Source: JBHELT01 sp046262935 (GTDB taxonomy: Bacteria; Actinomycetota; CADDZG01; JAHWKV01). From it: a stretch of DNA of 64,000 bases. Shown here piece after piece: positions 16,197 to 24,815 of the stretch (position 1 is the first letter of the stretch; every line of letters begins with the position of its first letter). The notes under the pieces are model-generated. The model had not been told where the DNA came from. It did not search any database and was given only the letters and a program-made list of their open reading frames with translations. The DNA lies in NCBI GenBank assembly GCA_046262935.1, contig JBHELT010000083.1:1-64000 (forward strand), in the 5' to 3' direction. The position numbers were made by a program, and so were the translations under genes.

Positions 16197-17203
16197 GAGT
16201 CACGTCCTTCTGCGCGCCTGCGCCGTTTCCTTTGTTTTGGACTTAGAGCGACCTCTTCTGATGAAGCCCGGCCGGTCAATGCGAGAAACACGTCATCGAG
16301 GGTTGGCCTTCTTGTAGTGAGCCCGGCGATCTGGATGCTGGAGGAATCCAATCGGCGAACAACCTCGGCGACGACCGAAACATCCGAAGACAAGGGCGCG
16401 GATAGTTCCATCTCTTCTTCATGAACCGTAACTTCGCTGTTGATCACTTCATGGATGATCCGCTTACCTGCTTCAAGGTCGGCGGCCTGACTCAGTCTCA
16501 CTTCGAGCAATTCACCACCAAACTTCTTCTTCAGTTCCTCGGGAGCGCCTTCGGCGATGATCGATCCATGATCGATCACAGCGATGCGCTCTGCTAGATG
16601 GTCTGCCTCTTCCAGGTATTGGGTCGTGAGGAGCACAGTTGTTCCCTCTTTCACCAGTTCGTCGATCACGTCCCACAAACCTAGCCTGCTGCGTGGGTCC
16701 AAACCCGATGTTGGTTCGTCGAGGAACAAGATCCTTGGCCTTCCAATCAGGCTCGCGCACAGATCCAGACGCCGGCGCATGCCGCCCGAGTACGTCTTCG
16801 CAGGGCGATCGGCGGCATCGGTGAGTTCGAACCTCGCTAGCAACTCGTCACCGCGTTGATCGATATCTGCTTTCGCGAGGTGGTAAAGACGCCCAACCAG
16901 GCTGATGTTCTCGCGACCGGTCAACATCTCATCTACGGCCGCCGCCTGGCCCGCTAGTCCGATCAAGGTCCGAACTTTCGCCGGATCCTTGGCCACGTCG
17001 AAGCCTGCCACTTCGGCATAACCGGCATCCGGGCGAAGAAGTGTGGTCAAAACTTTGATCGCCGTCGTCTTGCCTGCACCGTTGGGCCCGAGCAAACCCA
17101 CTACCGAACCCTCTTCGACCAATAGGTCGATGCCTTTCAAAGCGTGCACATCGCCGAAGCTTTTAACCAAACCTTCAGCGCGTATCGCGGGCTTGCCATC
17201 CAT
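16193..17203 (-). CDS. ABC exporter ATP-binding protein (DrrA-like)
   Basis: 336 residues with Walker A GPNGAGKTT, signature YSGGMRRRLDL, Walker B ILFLDEPTSGLD and a DrrA-type C-terminal extension (about 230-336), ending in a Lys/Arg-rich tail KQRKRRRRAEGR. It drives the permease encoded next, with which it overlaps by 4 bases. The ATG follows AGGGGG. An 88-base gap with a small CTTCG/CGAAG hairpin separates it from the TetR gene, so it may share the desaturase-TetR transcript or have its own promoter. Confidence 0.93.
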   Translation of the reverse strand: MDGKPAIRAEGLVKSFGDVHALKGIDLLVEEGSVVGLLGPNGAGKTTAIKVLTTLLRPDAGYAEVAGFDVAKDPAKVRTLIGLAGQAAAVDEMLTGRENISLVGRLYHLAKADIDQRGDELLARFELTDAADRPAKTYSGGMRRRLDLCASLIGRPRILFLDEPTSGLDPRSRLGLWDVIDELVKEGTTVLLTTQYLEEADHLAERIAVIDHGSIIAEGAPEELKKKFGGELLEVRLSQAADLEAGKRIIHEVINSEVTVHEEEMELSAPLSSDVSVVAEVVRRLDSSSIQIAGLTTRRPTLDDVFLALTGRASSEEVALSPKQRKRRRRAEGRDS

Positions 17204-17291
17204 GATGCTCGTCCCCCTTTGGAAAGTTCCTCCTTCGGCGTCGAAGCAGGAGATGACAAGCTACACGACCATAGGTATTACGCGCGGCATC

Positions 17292-17918
17292 TCACTTGGC
17301 TTGGCTGGCGAGCTTAGGTTTGTGTTCCAGATTTCTAAGGCCGTTCCAGGCCAGGTTCACAAGGTGGGTGGCCACCCTTTTGCGACTGGGCTTGCCCTCT
17401 TCGAGCCACCACTGCCCTACCAGCGCGACCATGCCAACTAACGCATGCGAATAGATGGGGGCTAGGTCGCTATCGAACCCATGCGACTTCAATTCGCTGA
17501 CAAGTATGTATTCCACCTGGGTCGCGATGTCGCCGATCAAGCTGGCGAAAGTGCCAAGGGTGCCGGCCACTGGCGAGTCTCGGACGAGGATCCTGAAACC
17601 GTCCTGCTCATCGTCGATGTAAGTTAGCAGCGCAATAGCCGCCTGTTCCAACATCATGCGAGGATCGCTGGCGACGAGCGACTCGGTCATGCGATCGAGC
17701 AAACGCTTCATCTCTCGGTCAACAACTACGGCATAAAGGCCTTCCTTGCCCCCGAAGTGTTCGTAGACAACCGGCTTCGATACCCCAGCGCGCTTGGCAA
17801 CCTCCTCGATCGAAGTTGCCTCGAACCCTCTCTCGGCGAAGATGGCTCTTCCTACATCGAGCAATTGCTCCCGCCGTTGCTGCCCAGACATCCGCAATTT
17901 TGGCTTTTCCGCGGTCAA
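17292..17918 (-). CDS. TetR-family regulator, probable controller of desaturase operon
   Basis: 208 residues from a TTG whose TTGA overlaps the desaturase stop; an internal ATG at 17891 is an alternative start. The N-terminal helix-turn-helix is clear (GRAIFAERGFEATSIEEVAK, then AGVSKPVVYEHFGGKEGLY), followed by a helical ligand domain. A 15-bp-arm palindrome just upstream of the co-transcribed desaturase is the obvious operator. By analogy with TetR regulators such as Pseudomonas DesT, the ligand may be an acyl-CoA, but this is inference. Confidence 0.9.
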   Translation of the reverse strand: MTAEKPKLRMSGQQRREQLLDVGRAIFAERGFEATSIEEVAKRAGVSKPVVYEHFGGKEGLYAVVVDREMKRLLDRMTESLVASDPRMMLEQAAIALLTYIDDEQDGFRILVRDSPVAGTLGTFASLIGDIATQVEYILVSELKSHGFDSDLAPIYSHALVGMVALVGQWWLEEGKPSRKRVATHLVNLAWNGLRNLEHKPKLASQAK

Positions 17919-18871
17919 GGTTCTAACGCTGCTCCGGCCTCGAACTTCTTCGCCTCCATCTGCTGGCGCGTTGGGACGTGCACATCGTAGGCGAGACCAA
18001 CTTTCTCGAGGACCTTGATGAAGACTGCACTGGGGTCGAACTGCCAGGATCGAAGGCCATGTACCGCGGATGATGGAAATGCGTGATGGTTATTGTGCCA
18101 TCCCTCGCCGAACGAAAGCAGCGCCATGATCCAGTTGTTAGTGCTTTCATCTCGCGCATCGAATTCTTTGGAGCCATAGAAGTGGCAGATCGAATTGATG
18201 CTCCATGTGACGTGATGCAGAAGGAAGATGCGCACCAAACTGCCCCAGATGAATGCAGTGAAGGCCCCCCAAAGGGTCCCGGTCAGGATGTAGCCCATGA
18301 GCGGGGGGAAGGCGAAGGAAGCGACGATGAACGCTGGGGCTTGACGGTCAACCCACCTCATTGCTGGGTCCCTTAGCAGATCAGGTGCGAAGCGCTGGAC
18401 ATTGGTGTGCTCTTTGTCGAAGAACCATCCCATGTGGGCATGCCAGAGTCCGCGAAGTACGCCGGAGATGCCTTCGGCTTCGGTCAAGTGCGGCGAGTGA
18501 GGGTCGCCCGGTTTATCTGTGAACGCGTGATGACGCCTGTGGTCCGCCACCCACTTTATGACACCGCCTTGTACCGAATAGGAACCCGCTATAGCAAGCG
18601 CTACCTTTACGGCCTTGGGGGCATCAAAACTTCGATGCGTGAGAAGTCTGTGGAAGCCAACGGTCACGCCCATTCCCGACACGATGTATGTGAATGCAAA
18701 AATCACCACGTCACTCCAAGAGATACCTCGCCCCCAAACGAGCCATACCGCTGCGATGACCCCCAGGAATGGCAGGACAGTGACCACCACGGTCAATCGT
18801 CGCTCGAGTTTGCGTTTCGAACTGGCGTCGGGGATGACGATGGGAGTGACGGGTCTGGTTAGCGTCTGCAT
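17915..18871 (-). CDS. Membrane fatty acid desaturase (delta-9, DesC-like)
   Basis: 318 residues. The three histidine boxes of acyl-CoA/acyl-lipid desaturases are present: HRLLTH (74-79), HRRHH (111-115) and HNNHH (259-263), on a four-helix membrane scaffold. It introduces a double bond into acyl chains using a di-iron centre. I prefer the ATG at 18871, which has GGAGG upstream; the ATG at 18889 would contain that site in its own coding sequence. The operator at 18894-18926 covers the promoter, and the TetR gene overlaps its 3' end, so feedback control is likely. Confidence 0.92.
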   Translation of the reverse strand: MQTLTRPVTPIVIPDASSKRKLERRLTVVVTVLPFLGVIAAVWLVWGRGISWSDVVIFAFTYIVSGMGVTVGFHRLLTHRSFDAPKAVKVALAIAGSYSVQGGVIKWVADHRRHHAFTDKPGDPHSPHLTEAEGISGVLRGLWHAHMGWFFDKEHTNVQRFAPDLLRDPAMRWVDRQAPAFIVASFAFPPLMGYILTGTLWGAFTAFIWGSLVRIFLLHHVTWSINSICHFYGSKEFDARDESTNNWIMALLSFGEGWHNNHHAFPSSAVHGLRSWQFDPSAVFIKVLEKVGLAYDVHVPTRQQMEAKKFEAGAALEP

Positions 18872-18893
18872 TTCCAAGAGGGCCTCCATTCAA

Positions 18894-18926
18894 ACTTACG
18901 GTAACGTAGGTTACGTTACCGTAAGT
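18894..18926. promoter_or_regulatory. TetR-type operator palindrome upstream of desaturase
   Basis: Exact 15-base arms acttacggtaacgta (18894-18908) and tacgttaccgtaagt (18912-18926) around a 3-base centre. It lies 23 bases before the desaturase start. The nested TTACGGTAAC/GTTACCGTAA halves could bind two dimers. The TetR protein encoded in the same operon is the natural candidate binder. Confidence 0.75.
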
Positions 18927-18945
18927 TACTTTCGGCGTCAACCCC

Positions 18946-20094
18946 CTAGACGATCCCGTCGAGCCTTAATACTTCGATGGCGTCATCTCCGTAACCCAGC
19001 TCGCCAAGCACCTCATCGGTGTGCTGCCCGAGACCGGGGACCGCTCGCAGTTTGTCTGGCGACGACAAAGGGAACCGAACCATAGGGATCTCACCCACGG
19101 GCGAGCTTCCCTTTACGAACATCCGCCGGTGTTTCAATTGGGGATGCTCGACCACTTCAGACATCGAACGCACACTCCCGAAAGGCAAGCCTGCTTGCGC
19201 CAATCTCGATGACCAATGATCACTTGGTTTCGATGAGATGGCATCGGCGACGAGCAGATTCAACTCCTGCATGTTGTCGCGCCGCGATGTCATCGAATCG
19301 AACCTCGGATCATCGCGCCAGAGCGGCTGCTCGACGACTTCGCAGAACAACTTCCAGTGCGGCTCGCTTGCGACCGCGACATTCACGAATCGACCATCTT
19401 GTGCCAAGAAGGGGCCGTAGGGGCAGATGAACTGATGACGCATGCCTCCTCGCGCCGGTTCCTCGTGACGGTGCCACCACTGATGCGGAAAATACCCGAG
19501 CCAGAACGCTGCCGAATCGAGAAGGGCCAGGTCGATGAACGATCCGAGTCCGTCATAACCACGCTCGATCAAGGCCCCCATGACCGCCATCACGGCATGT
19601 GAACCCGCGATCAGATCGGTGACTGGCATACCAACCTTCGCGGGGGCATCGGGATATCCATTGGTCAGCAAGATCCCCGACTCGCCTTGAACCAGAAGGT
19701 CATATGCCTTCACATCTTTGAATGGTCCATCTTGGCCGTATCCGGAAAGACTGCAGTAAACCAGACGTGGATTCACGCCACGCAGGTCCTCGGGACCTAT
19801 GCCGAGCTTGGCGACGGTGCCTGGCGTGAAGTTCTCGATGAAGACGTCTGCCGTCGCAGCCAGCTCGCGGATGATCATTCGGCCCTGCGGCTTGCTTGCG
19901 TCGATCGTGATGTCGCGCTTTCCCATGTTGAAGGCTACGAAACCGCTCGAAAGGCCTTCGACGTAGTCGTCCCAACCTCGAACTACATCGCCAGAGCCCG
20001 GTCTTTCGATCTTGATGACGTCGGCGCCCAGTTCGGCCATGATGCACGACGCGAAGGGCAGGGCGACGGCTTGCTCGAAAGCAACAACCCTCAC
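18946..20094 (-). CDS. CaiB/BaiF (family III) CoA-transferase
   Basis: 382 residues from the only conventional in-frame start, GTG at 20094. Family motifs are ELGADVIKIERPGSGD near the N-terminus, CSLSGYGQDGPF, and catalytic Asp132 in AYDLLVQGESG, which forms the acyl-anhydride intermediate. The enzyme moves CoA between carboxylic acids. Open frame with family-like residues (PLRG before VRVVAFEQ) continues upstream to about 20142, where a strong GGGAGGGG precedes an ATC codon; the true N-terminus is therefore uncertain. It lies between an SDR gene and the desaturase operator. Confidence 0.88.
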   Translation of the reverse strand: MRVVAFEQAVALPFASCIMAELGADVIKIERPGSGDVVRGWDDYVEGLSSGFVAFNMGKRDITIDASKPQGRMIIRELAATADVFIENFTPGTVAKLGIGPEDLRGVNPRLVYCSLSGYGQDGPFKDVKAYDLLVQGESGILLTNGYPDAPAKVGMPVTDLIAGSHAVMAVMGALIERGYDGLGSFIDLALLDSAAFWLGYFPHQWWHRHEEPARGGMRHQFICPYGPFLAQDGRFVNVAVASEPHWKLFCEVVEQPLWRDDPRFDSMTSRRDNMQELNLLVADAISSKPSDHWSSRLAQAGLPFGSVRSMSEVVEHPQLKHRRMFVKGSSPVGEIPMVRFPLSSPDKLRAVPGLGQHTDEVLGELGYGDDAIEVLRLDGIV

Positions 20095-20173
20095 GCCACG
20101 TAAAGGGCCCTCGCCCGACTTTTCATCTAGCGACGATGCGATCGATCCCCTCCCGCCCGGCTACGGCCCACAA

Positions 20174-21037
20174 CTAGTCGGTCGCGACGGGCGTTTCGAC
20201 TGGTGCATCGAGGGTTATCGTCGACTCTTGTCTCTTGTTCAACTCAGCCTGACTCTTGAGGAACTTCGCAACGCCCGTGCGGTGGATGAGGCCTCCACTC
20301 ACCGATGGGCTTAGTGCGTGGATGACAGGGCCCAACTTCCCCAGAGCAGAATTGACCTTCACCTCAGCCGAGTTGTTTATGACAGCCCCGACGGTAGCTT
20401 TAGCAACAGCGTCGACGGAGACGGCCCCCGCCGCCGATGGAGCAGGGCGGCCCCAACGTTCGAACATGCCACCCTCGACGAAACCCGGGCAAACGACAGA
20501 CACACCCACACCGTGCTCGGCCAATTCCAAACGAAGCGATCGACTGAACCCTACGACGGCATGCTTCGAAGCTGAGTAAACACTGTTGTGAGGGACCGGA
20601 AGAAGGCCAGCCATCGACGAGATGTTCACGATGTGCCCCGACCTACGGTCGATCATCGCTGGTGATACCAGTCGCGTGAGGGCGATCAAGCCTGTTACGT
20701 TGACCTGGATGATCTGCTCGATCAGATCTAGGTTCATCTCCTCGAAGTCATAAACCTGTTCGACGCCCGCGTTGTTGACGAGGACGTCGATGCCACCAAG
20801 GTTTAGGGTCGCCTGCGCCACCAAAGCTTCCAACGATGAACGATCCCCTACGTCGGTAGGTATGGCCGTTGTGCTTATCCCCTCCGCTTGAAGCGCAGAG
20901 GCAACTTGCTCGAGTTCGCCCTTCGACCGGGCTGCGATCGCCAAACGCGCTCCCTGCTTGCCGAACTGCCTTGCCATCTCGACCCCGAGACCGCGAGAGG
21001 CCCCCGTGATCAGTACGCCCTTGCCTTTCAATTCCAT
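20174..21037 (-). CDS. Short-chain dehydrogenase/reductase
   Basis: 287 residues with cofactor motif TGASRGLG (11-18), NNAG (88-91) and the catalytic Ser140, Tyr154 and Lys158 (ISSMAG and YSASK). The C-terminal 90 residues extend beyond a minimal SDR, as in membrane-associated or fatty-acyl SDRs. It catalyses NAD(P)-dependent oxidation or reduction of an alcohol/ketone; the substrate is unknown. The ATG follows GGAAGGTGGTAATCG. It is positioned between MMPL and the CoA-transferase on one strand, suggesting shared lipid metabolism. Confidence 0.88.
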   Translation of the reverse strand: MELKGKGVLITGASRGLGVEMARQFGKQGARLAIAARSKGELEQVASALQAEGISTTAIPTDVGDRSSLEALVAQATLNLGGIDVLVNNAGVEQVYDFEEMNLDLIEQIIQVNVTGLIALTRLVSPAMIDRRSGHIVNISSMAGLLPVPHNSVYSASKHAVVGFSRSLRLELAEHGVGVSVVCPGFVEGGMFERWGRPAPSAAGAVSVDAVAKATVGAVINNSAEVKVNSALGKLGPVIHALSPSVSGGLIHRTGVAKFLKSQAELNKRQESTITLDAPVETPVATD

Positions 21038-21137
21038 CGATTACCACCTTCCGGATGTTGGGATGGGCCAGCGGGAACCGTTCGAGGCCGCATGGTCCTT
21101 CAAGGAAACTCTGGTCATCAAGGGTAACAAAAAGGAG

Positions 21138-23417
21138 TCAGACGAGGCTCTTGTCTGGTTCGGGCGATAGATGAGATTCAAACGTTATCGAAGGCAGCAG
21201 CCGGTCAAGCCATTTGGGCATCCACCAGTTGAGGTCTCCCAGCAATCGCATCGTCGCTGGCACCAGCACGATCCTTATGATGGTTGCATCGAGGAACACC
21301 GCCGCGGCCAGCCCAAAACCCATGGCCTTGATGGGGATGAGCCTTGCAAGAGCGAATGCGCCGAACACCGTAACCATCACCGCCGCAGCACTAGTGATTA
21401 TGCGGGCAGTGTGTTCCAGTCCCCAACCAACGGCTTCTGTGTTGTCTTTGGTCTTTAGGTACTCCTCCCGGATCCTTGCCAGAAGGAACACCTCGTAGTC
21501 CATCGACAAGCCGAACAAGATACAGAACAAGAACAACGGCAAGAACGATTCGACGATCCCTTCTGACTTGAATCCGAGAAGGGTTTGTCCATGCCCCTGT
21601 TGGAAGACGAAAACAACAAGACCATAAGCGGCCAGCACCGACGCTAGGTTCATCAAGATCGCTTTCAATGGAAGAAGGATGCTTCTGAGGAACAGCATGA
21701 GAACGATGAACGAAAGCACCAACACCAAACCTACAACCGAAGGCAGGGCCCCGGTTACCTCCTCGTTGATGTCGTGGTTCAGGGCCGGGTCCCCACCAAC
21801 GGCGATCTTCAGCGAAGGAAAGTTTCTCGCGATGGTTCCGCGGAGCCGGTTGATCAACGATTGCACCTCGGCCGAATTTGGTTGATGTTTACTCACCAGG
21901 GTGAGGGTGGTCGACCTACTGTCTTTGGCGATCATCGAAAAAGCGAATGGAGAAAGGCGCGGATCTCGAAGCGCCTGCTGGGCTTCTTGCTCCGAGACTC
22001 CAGGAACCAAAGTGGCGATCGACGTTACGCTTGCAACTTCCTTGTCCGAGGCAAGTCTGTCGCTCAATGCGAAGATGTCCTTGAAGGCCGGCCCGGTTAC
22101 CAGTTGGTCCGCCTTTACGACAAGAACGATAGGCCCGATCTGACCGGAGCCGAAGGCGCTAGCAGTTAGTTCAAGTGCCCGGCGCGGCCCCGACGATGCC
22201 GGCAATATCGAAGGGCCAGATGATCCAAGTCGAAGCGACCTAACGGGTGAGGCGAGCAACGCGATAATCGTGATCGAGATGATCAAGGGTGCGACGGGAC
22301 GTCGCATGATGAAGTGCGCCCAGCGCCGCCACATGCCGCCGGTTTCGCCCCCCGCCGTTCTGCGACTGAAACTGAGCGCGTTCACGCCTTTGCCCAATAC
22401 CGCGAGCAATGCAGGAAGCAGGGTCAGAGCTGCGGCCCCGGCGAAGAACACGGCGATCATCGATCCGGCTCCCATCGAGCGGAAAGCTGGCAGCTTCACG
22501 AGCAAGGTTCCTGAAAGGGCGACGACAACGGTAAGAGCCGATACGAAGACTGCCTTTCCGCTAGTGGCGATGGCCTCTGCGATCGCATCGTTGCGATCTC
22601 GGCCAGCACGGGACTCTTCCCGATAACGAGTCAAGATGAACAATGAATAATCGATACCAACACCGATGCCGATCATCGAAGCGATGTTTTGGGTGAAAAG
22701 GCTCACAGTCGTAGCCGATGCAAGCAGTGATATGAGTCCGAACGAAACGAAGAGGCTGATGAGCGCGAGCACCAGTGGCACGCCGGCTGCCACCACCGAC
22801 GCGAATGCGATCACCAAGATGACCAAGGTGATGGGAAACGCAACCTTCTCGGCGCGCTCCAGGTCATGGGTAGTCGTCTTAGAGAACTCGGAGTAGAACG
22901 GCCCTCCCCCAGTCAATAGCACCTCGACGCCCGACCCCCTCGAAGCATCGTCGACGGCTCTTTGTAGAGCATCGGTGTGCTTCAGTACTTCGTCCTGAGA
23001 CTCGGACAGGCTTGCAGTCGCGATGGCGGTGTGACCATCCTTTGATACCGATCTTTGCGGAGTTGCGAATGGATCTGTGACCGATGCAACACCACGTCCC
23101 TTTCGCAGCGCCTGGATCGAAGCCGCCACGACCTGTTTGAAACGCGCCTCGGAGGCGTCGAGGGTTTGCGAATGGAAAACCACGAGGTCGTTGAACTGAT
23201 GTTGGGCAGTGAAGTCCTTCGCCAGCGACTGCTTGACCTGGTCGGATTGTGAACCCGCCACTTCGAAGCCCCCTTGCGATAAGCGGTCTTGAAGTTTTGC
23301 GGCTTGCGGACCAACGGCCCCGATCGCAATGATCCAGATCGCAAGCACGATCCAGCGCTTGCTAGCACACCAACTTCCCAGCCGATAAAAGAAACTGCGA
23401 TCGCCCGATGTGTTCAT
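21138..23417 (-). CDS. MMPL-family RND transporter
   Basis: 759 residues with the two-half RND plan: TM1, an extracytoplasmic porter domain (about 45-180), six helices including GIGVGIDYSLFILTRYREE, then the second half with a domain at about 390-520 and GLSMDYEVFLLARIREE. Actinobacterial MmpL-type proteins export lipids or lipopeptides to the cell envelope, or act as general efflux pumps. No MmpS partner is adjacent. It diverges from the DEAD-box helicase. Ribosome binding site weak. Confidence 0.93.
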   Translation of the reverse strand: MNTSGDRSFFYRLGSWCASKRWIVLAIWIIAIGAVGPQAAKLQDRLSQGGFEVAGSQSDQVKQSLAKDFTAQHQFNDLVVFHSQTLDASEARFKQVVAASIQALRKGRGVASVTDPFATPQRSVSKDGHTAIATASLSESQDEVLKHTDALQRAVDDASRGSGVEVLLTGGGPFYSEFSKTTTHDLERAEKVAFPITLVILVIAFASVVAAGVPLVLALISLFVSFGLISLLASATTVSLFTQNIASMIGIGVGIDYSLFILTRYREESRAGRDRNDAIAEAIATSGKAVFVSALTVVVALSGTLLVKLPAFRSMGAGSMIAVFFAGAAALTLLPALLAVLGKGVNALSFSRRTAGGETGGMWRRWAHFIMRRPVAPLIISITIIALLASPVRSLRLGSSGPSILPASSGPRRALELTASAFGSGQIGPIVLVVKADQLVTGPAFKDIFALSDRLASDKEVASVTSIATLVPGVSEQEAQQALRDPRLSPFAFSMIAKDSRSTTLTLVSKHQPNSAEVQSLINRLRGTIARNFPSLKIAVGGDPALNHDINEEVTGALPSVVGLVLVLSFIVLMLFLRSILLPLKAILMNLASVLAAYGLVVFVFQQGHGQTLLGFKSEGIVESFLPLFLFCILFGLSMDYEVFLLARIREEYLKTKDNTEAVGWGLEHTARIITSAAAVMVTVFGAFALARLIPIKAMGFGLAAAVFLDATIIRIVLVPATMRLLGDLNWWMPKWLDRLLPSITFESHLSPEPDKSLV

Positions 23418-23460
23418 CGCGTCTTAGCCTTCACTGGATCCCCCTTACGTGCGAATATCA

Positions 23461-23527
23461 ACCCACAAGAGCATATGCGTGTTACCCTTGCTGTACAGGC
23501 AACGAGGTTGCCTCGTGGGTTTTCTCC
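23461..23527 (+). promoter_or_regulatory. 5' leader hairpins of DEAD-box helicase gene
   Basis: acgagg (23502-23507) and cctcgt (23511-23516) form a 6-bp stem with a 3-base loop, followed by gggttttct, which resembles an intrinsic terminator. acccac (23461-23466) can pair instead with gtgggt (23515-23520), so two mutually exclusive structures exist about 90 bases ahead of the start codon. This would suit attenuation of a helicase gene, but no protein or ligand is implied by sequence. Confidence 0.4.
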
Positions 23528-23608
23528 CTTGTTTGCTCCTATCGGCGTTCTCGGGTGATCAACCCTCTTGAGAAACAGCCCCCGCCCAAAGAGGCGGAAG
23601 GAGGAACA

Positions 23609-24802
23609 TTGAGTACCAGGAGTTTCGCGGAACTAGGCGCGTCCAAACGCACGGTCGAGGCACTAGAGGCCCGCGACATGAAGCATGCATTCGATATCCA
23701 AGCACTCGTCATCCCAGACGCGATGCAGGGCCGCGACGTGCTTGCCAAGAGCAGAACTGGGTCCGGAAAGACCCTGGCCTTCGCAGTGCCAATCGTGGAA
23801 TTGATCAAGCCAGCCGACCCTAGACCGAGCGCATTGGTGTTGGTCCCAACACGAGAGCTGGCAACCCAGGTGACGCAGGAATTTCAGCACATAGCGAAAG
23901 CTAACGGCCTGAAAGTAGCAGTTGCCTACGGGGGCGTTGGGCTTCAAGACCAGGCTCGATTGGCATCGAAGAGTCACATCTTGATCGCCACTCCCGGAAG
24001 ACTCGAAGACTTAGCCGACCGCAAGATGATCAACCTCGACCGCGTCAGGATCCTCATCCTTGACGAAGCGGATCGCATGCTCGACATGGGCTTCCAACCA
24101 CAAGTCGACCGAATCGTTCGCAGGATCAAAGGCCCCCGACAAACCATGTTCTTCTCGGCCACCCTCGACGGTCGCGTTGGTCAACTCGCCACTTCTTACA
24201 CGAAGGACGCAGTTCTACGCGAAGTCGACTCGCCCAAGTTGACGGTCGAAGAGGTGGAGCATGTTTTCACGGCGGTAACCGCAGGAGACAAGATCGGCGC
24301 TTTGGTCGATGTCCTCAGGAAAGATCGCGAGCACGCCCTGGTTTTCGTGAGAACAAAAAGAGGCGCCGACCGGTTGGTTCTTAAACTCAAGACCCATGGT
24401 GTTCCAGCAGTCGCTATGCATGGAGACATGTCTCAAGCCGCCCGCGAACGTTCCTGGTCCAAGTTCCAGTCGGGCAGAGCCAATGTCTTGGTTGCGACCG
24501 ATGTTGCAGCACGAGGGCTCGACCTCGATCGCATAAGTCATGTGATCAATTTCGACCCTCCGGAAGACGAGAAGGCCTATGTCCACCGCGTCGGAAGAAC
24601 TGCGAGAGCAGGGCGAAGTGGCTCGGGAATCACGCTTGTTACACCCGAACAGAACGGCGACGTTGGGCGGATCGCGGCAAGGCTCGACCTCAATGAGCAG
24701 TTCGAAAAGGATGGACTCAAGGTCCCAGCCCCGGCGATCGCATTCACTAGTGGACGCGGACGCAAGTCGATGATGGGCAGGCGCCCGAGGAGAAGGTTCT
24801 AG
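23609..24802 (+). CDS. DEAD-box RNA helicase (RhlE/DeaD-like)
   Basis: 397 residues from a TTG preceded by a strong GGAGGAA; the long upstream in-frame stretch is not protein-like. Motifs in order: Q motif (SFAELGASKRTVEAL), motif I SRTGSGKT (48-55), Ia PTRELA, II LDEADRMLD, III FSATL, and the C-terminal ATDVAARGLD and HRVGRTARAG. This unwinds short RNA duplexes in ribosome assembly, mRNA decay or cold adaptation. The short basic tail (GRGRKSMMGRRPRRRF) is typical of RhlE types. A structured leader suggests post-transcriptional control. Confidence 0.95.
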   Translation: MSTRSFAELGASKRTVEALEARDMKHAFDIQALVIPDAMQGRDVLAKSRTGSGKTLAFAVPIVELIKPADPRPSALVLVPTRELATQVTQEFQHIAKANGLKVAVAYGGVGLQDQARLASKSHILIATPGRLEDLADRKMINLDRVRILILDEADRMLDMGFQPQVDRIVRRIKGPRQTMFFSATLDGRVGQLATSYTKDAVLREVDSPKLTVEEVEHVFTAVTAGDKIGALVDVLRKDREHALVFVRTKRGADRLVLKLKTHGVPAVAMHGDMSQAARERSWSKFQSGRANVLVATDVAARGLDLDRISHVINFDPPEDEKAYVHRVGRTARAGRSGSGITLVTPEQNGDVGRIAARLDLNEQFEKDGLKVPAPAIAFTSGRGRKSMMGRRPRRRF

Positions 24803-24815
24803 TTCTCCAAAAGGG

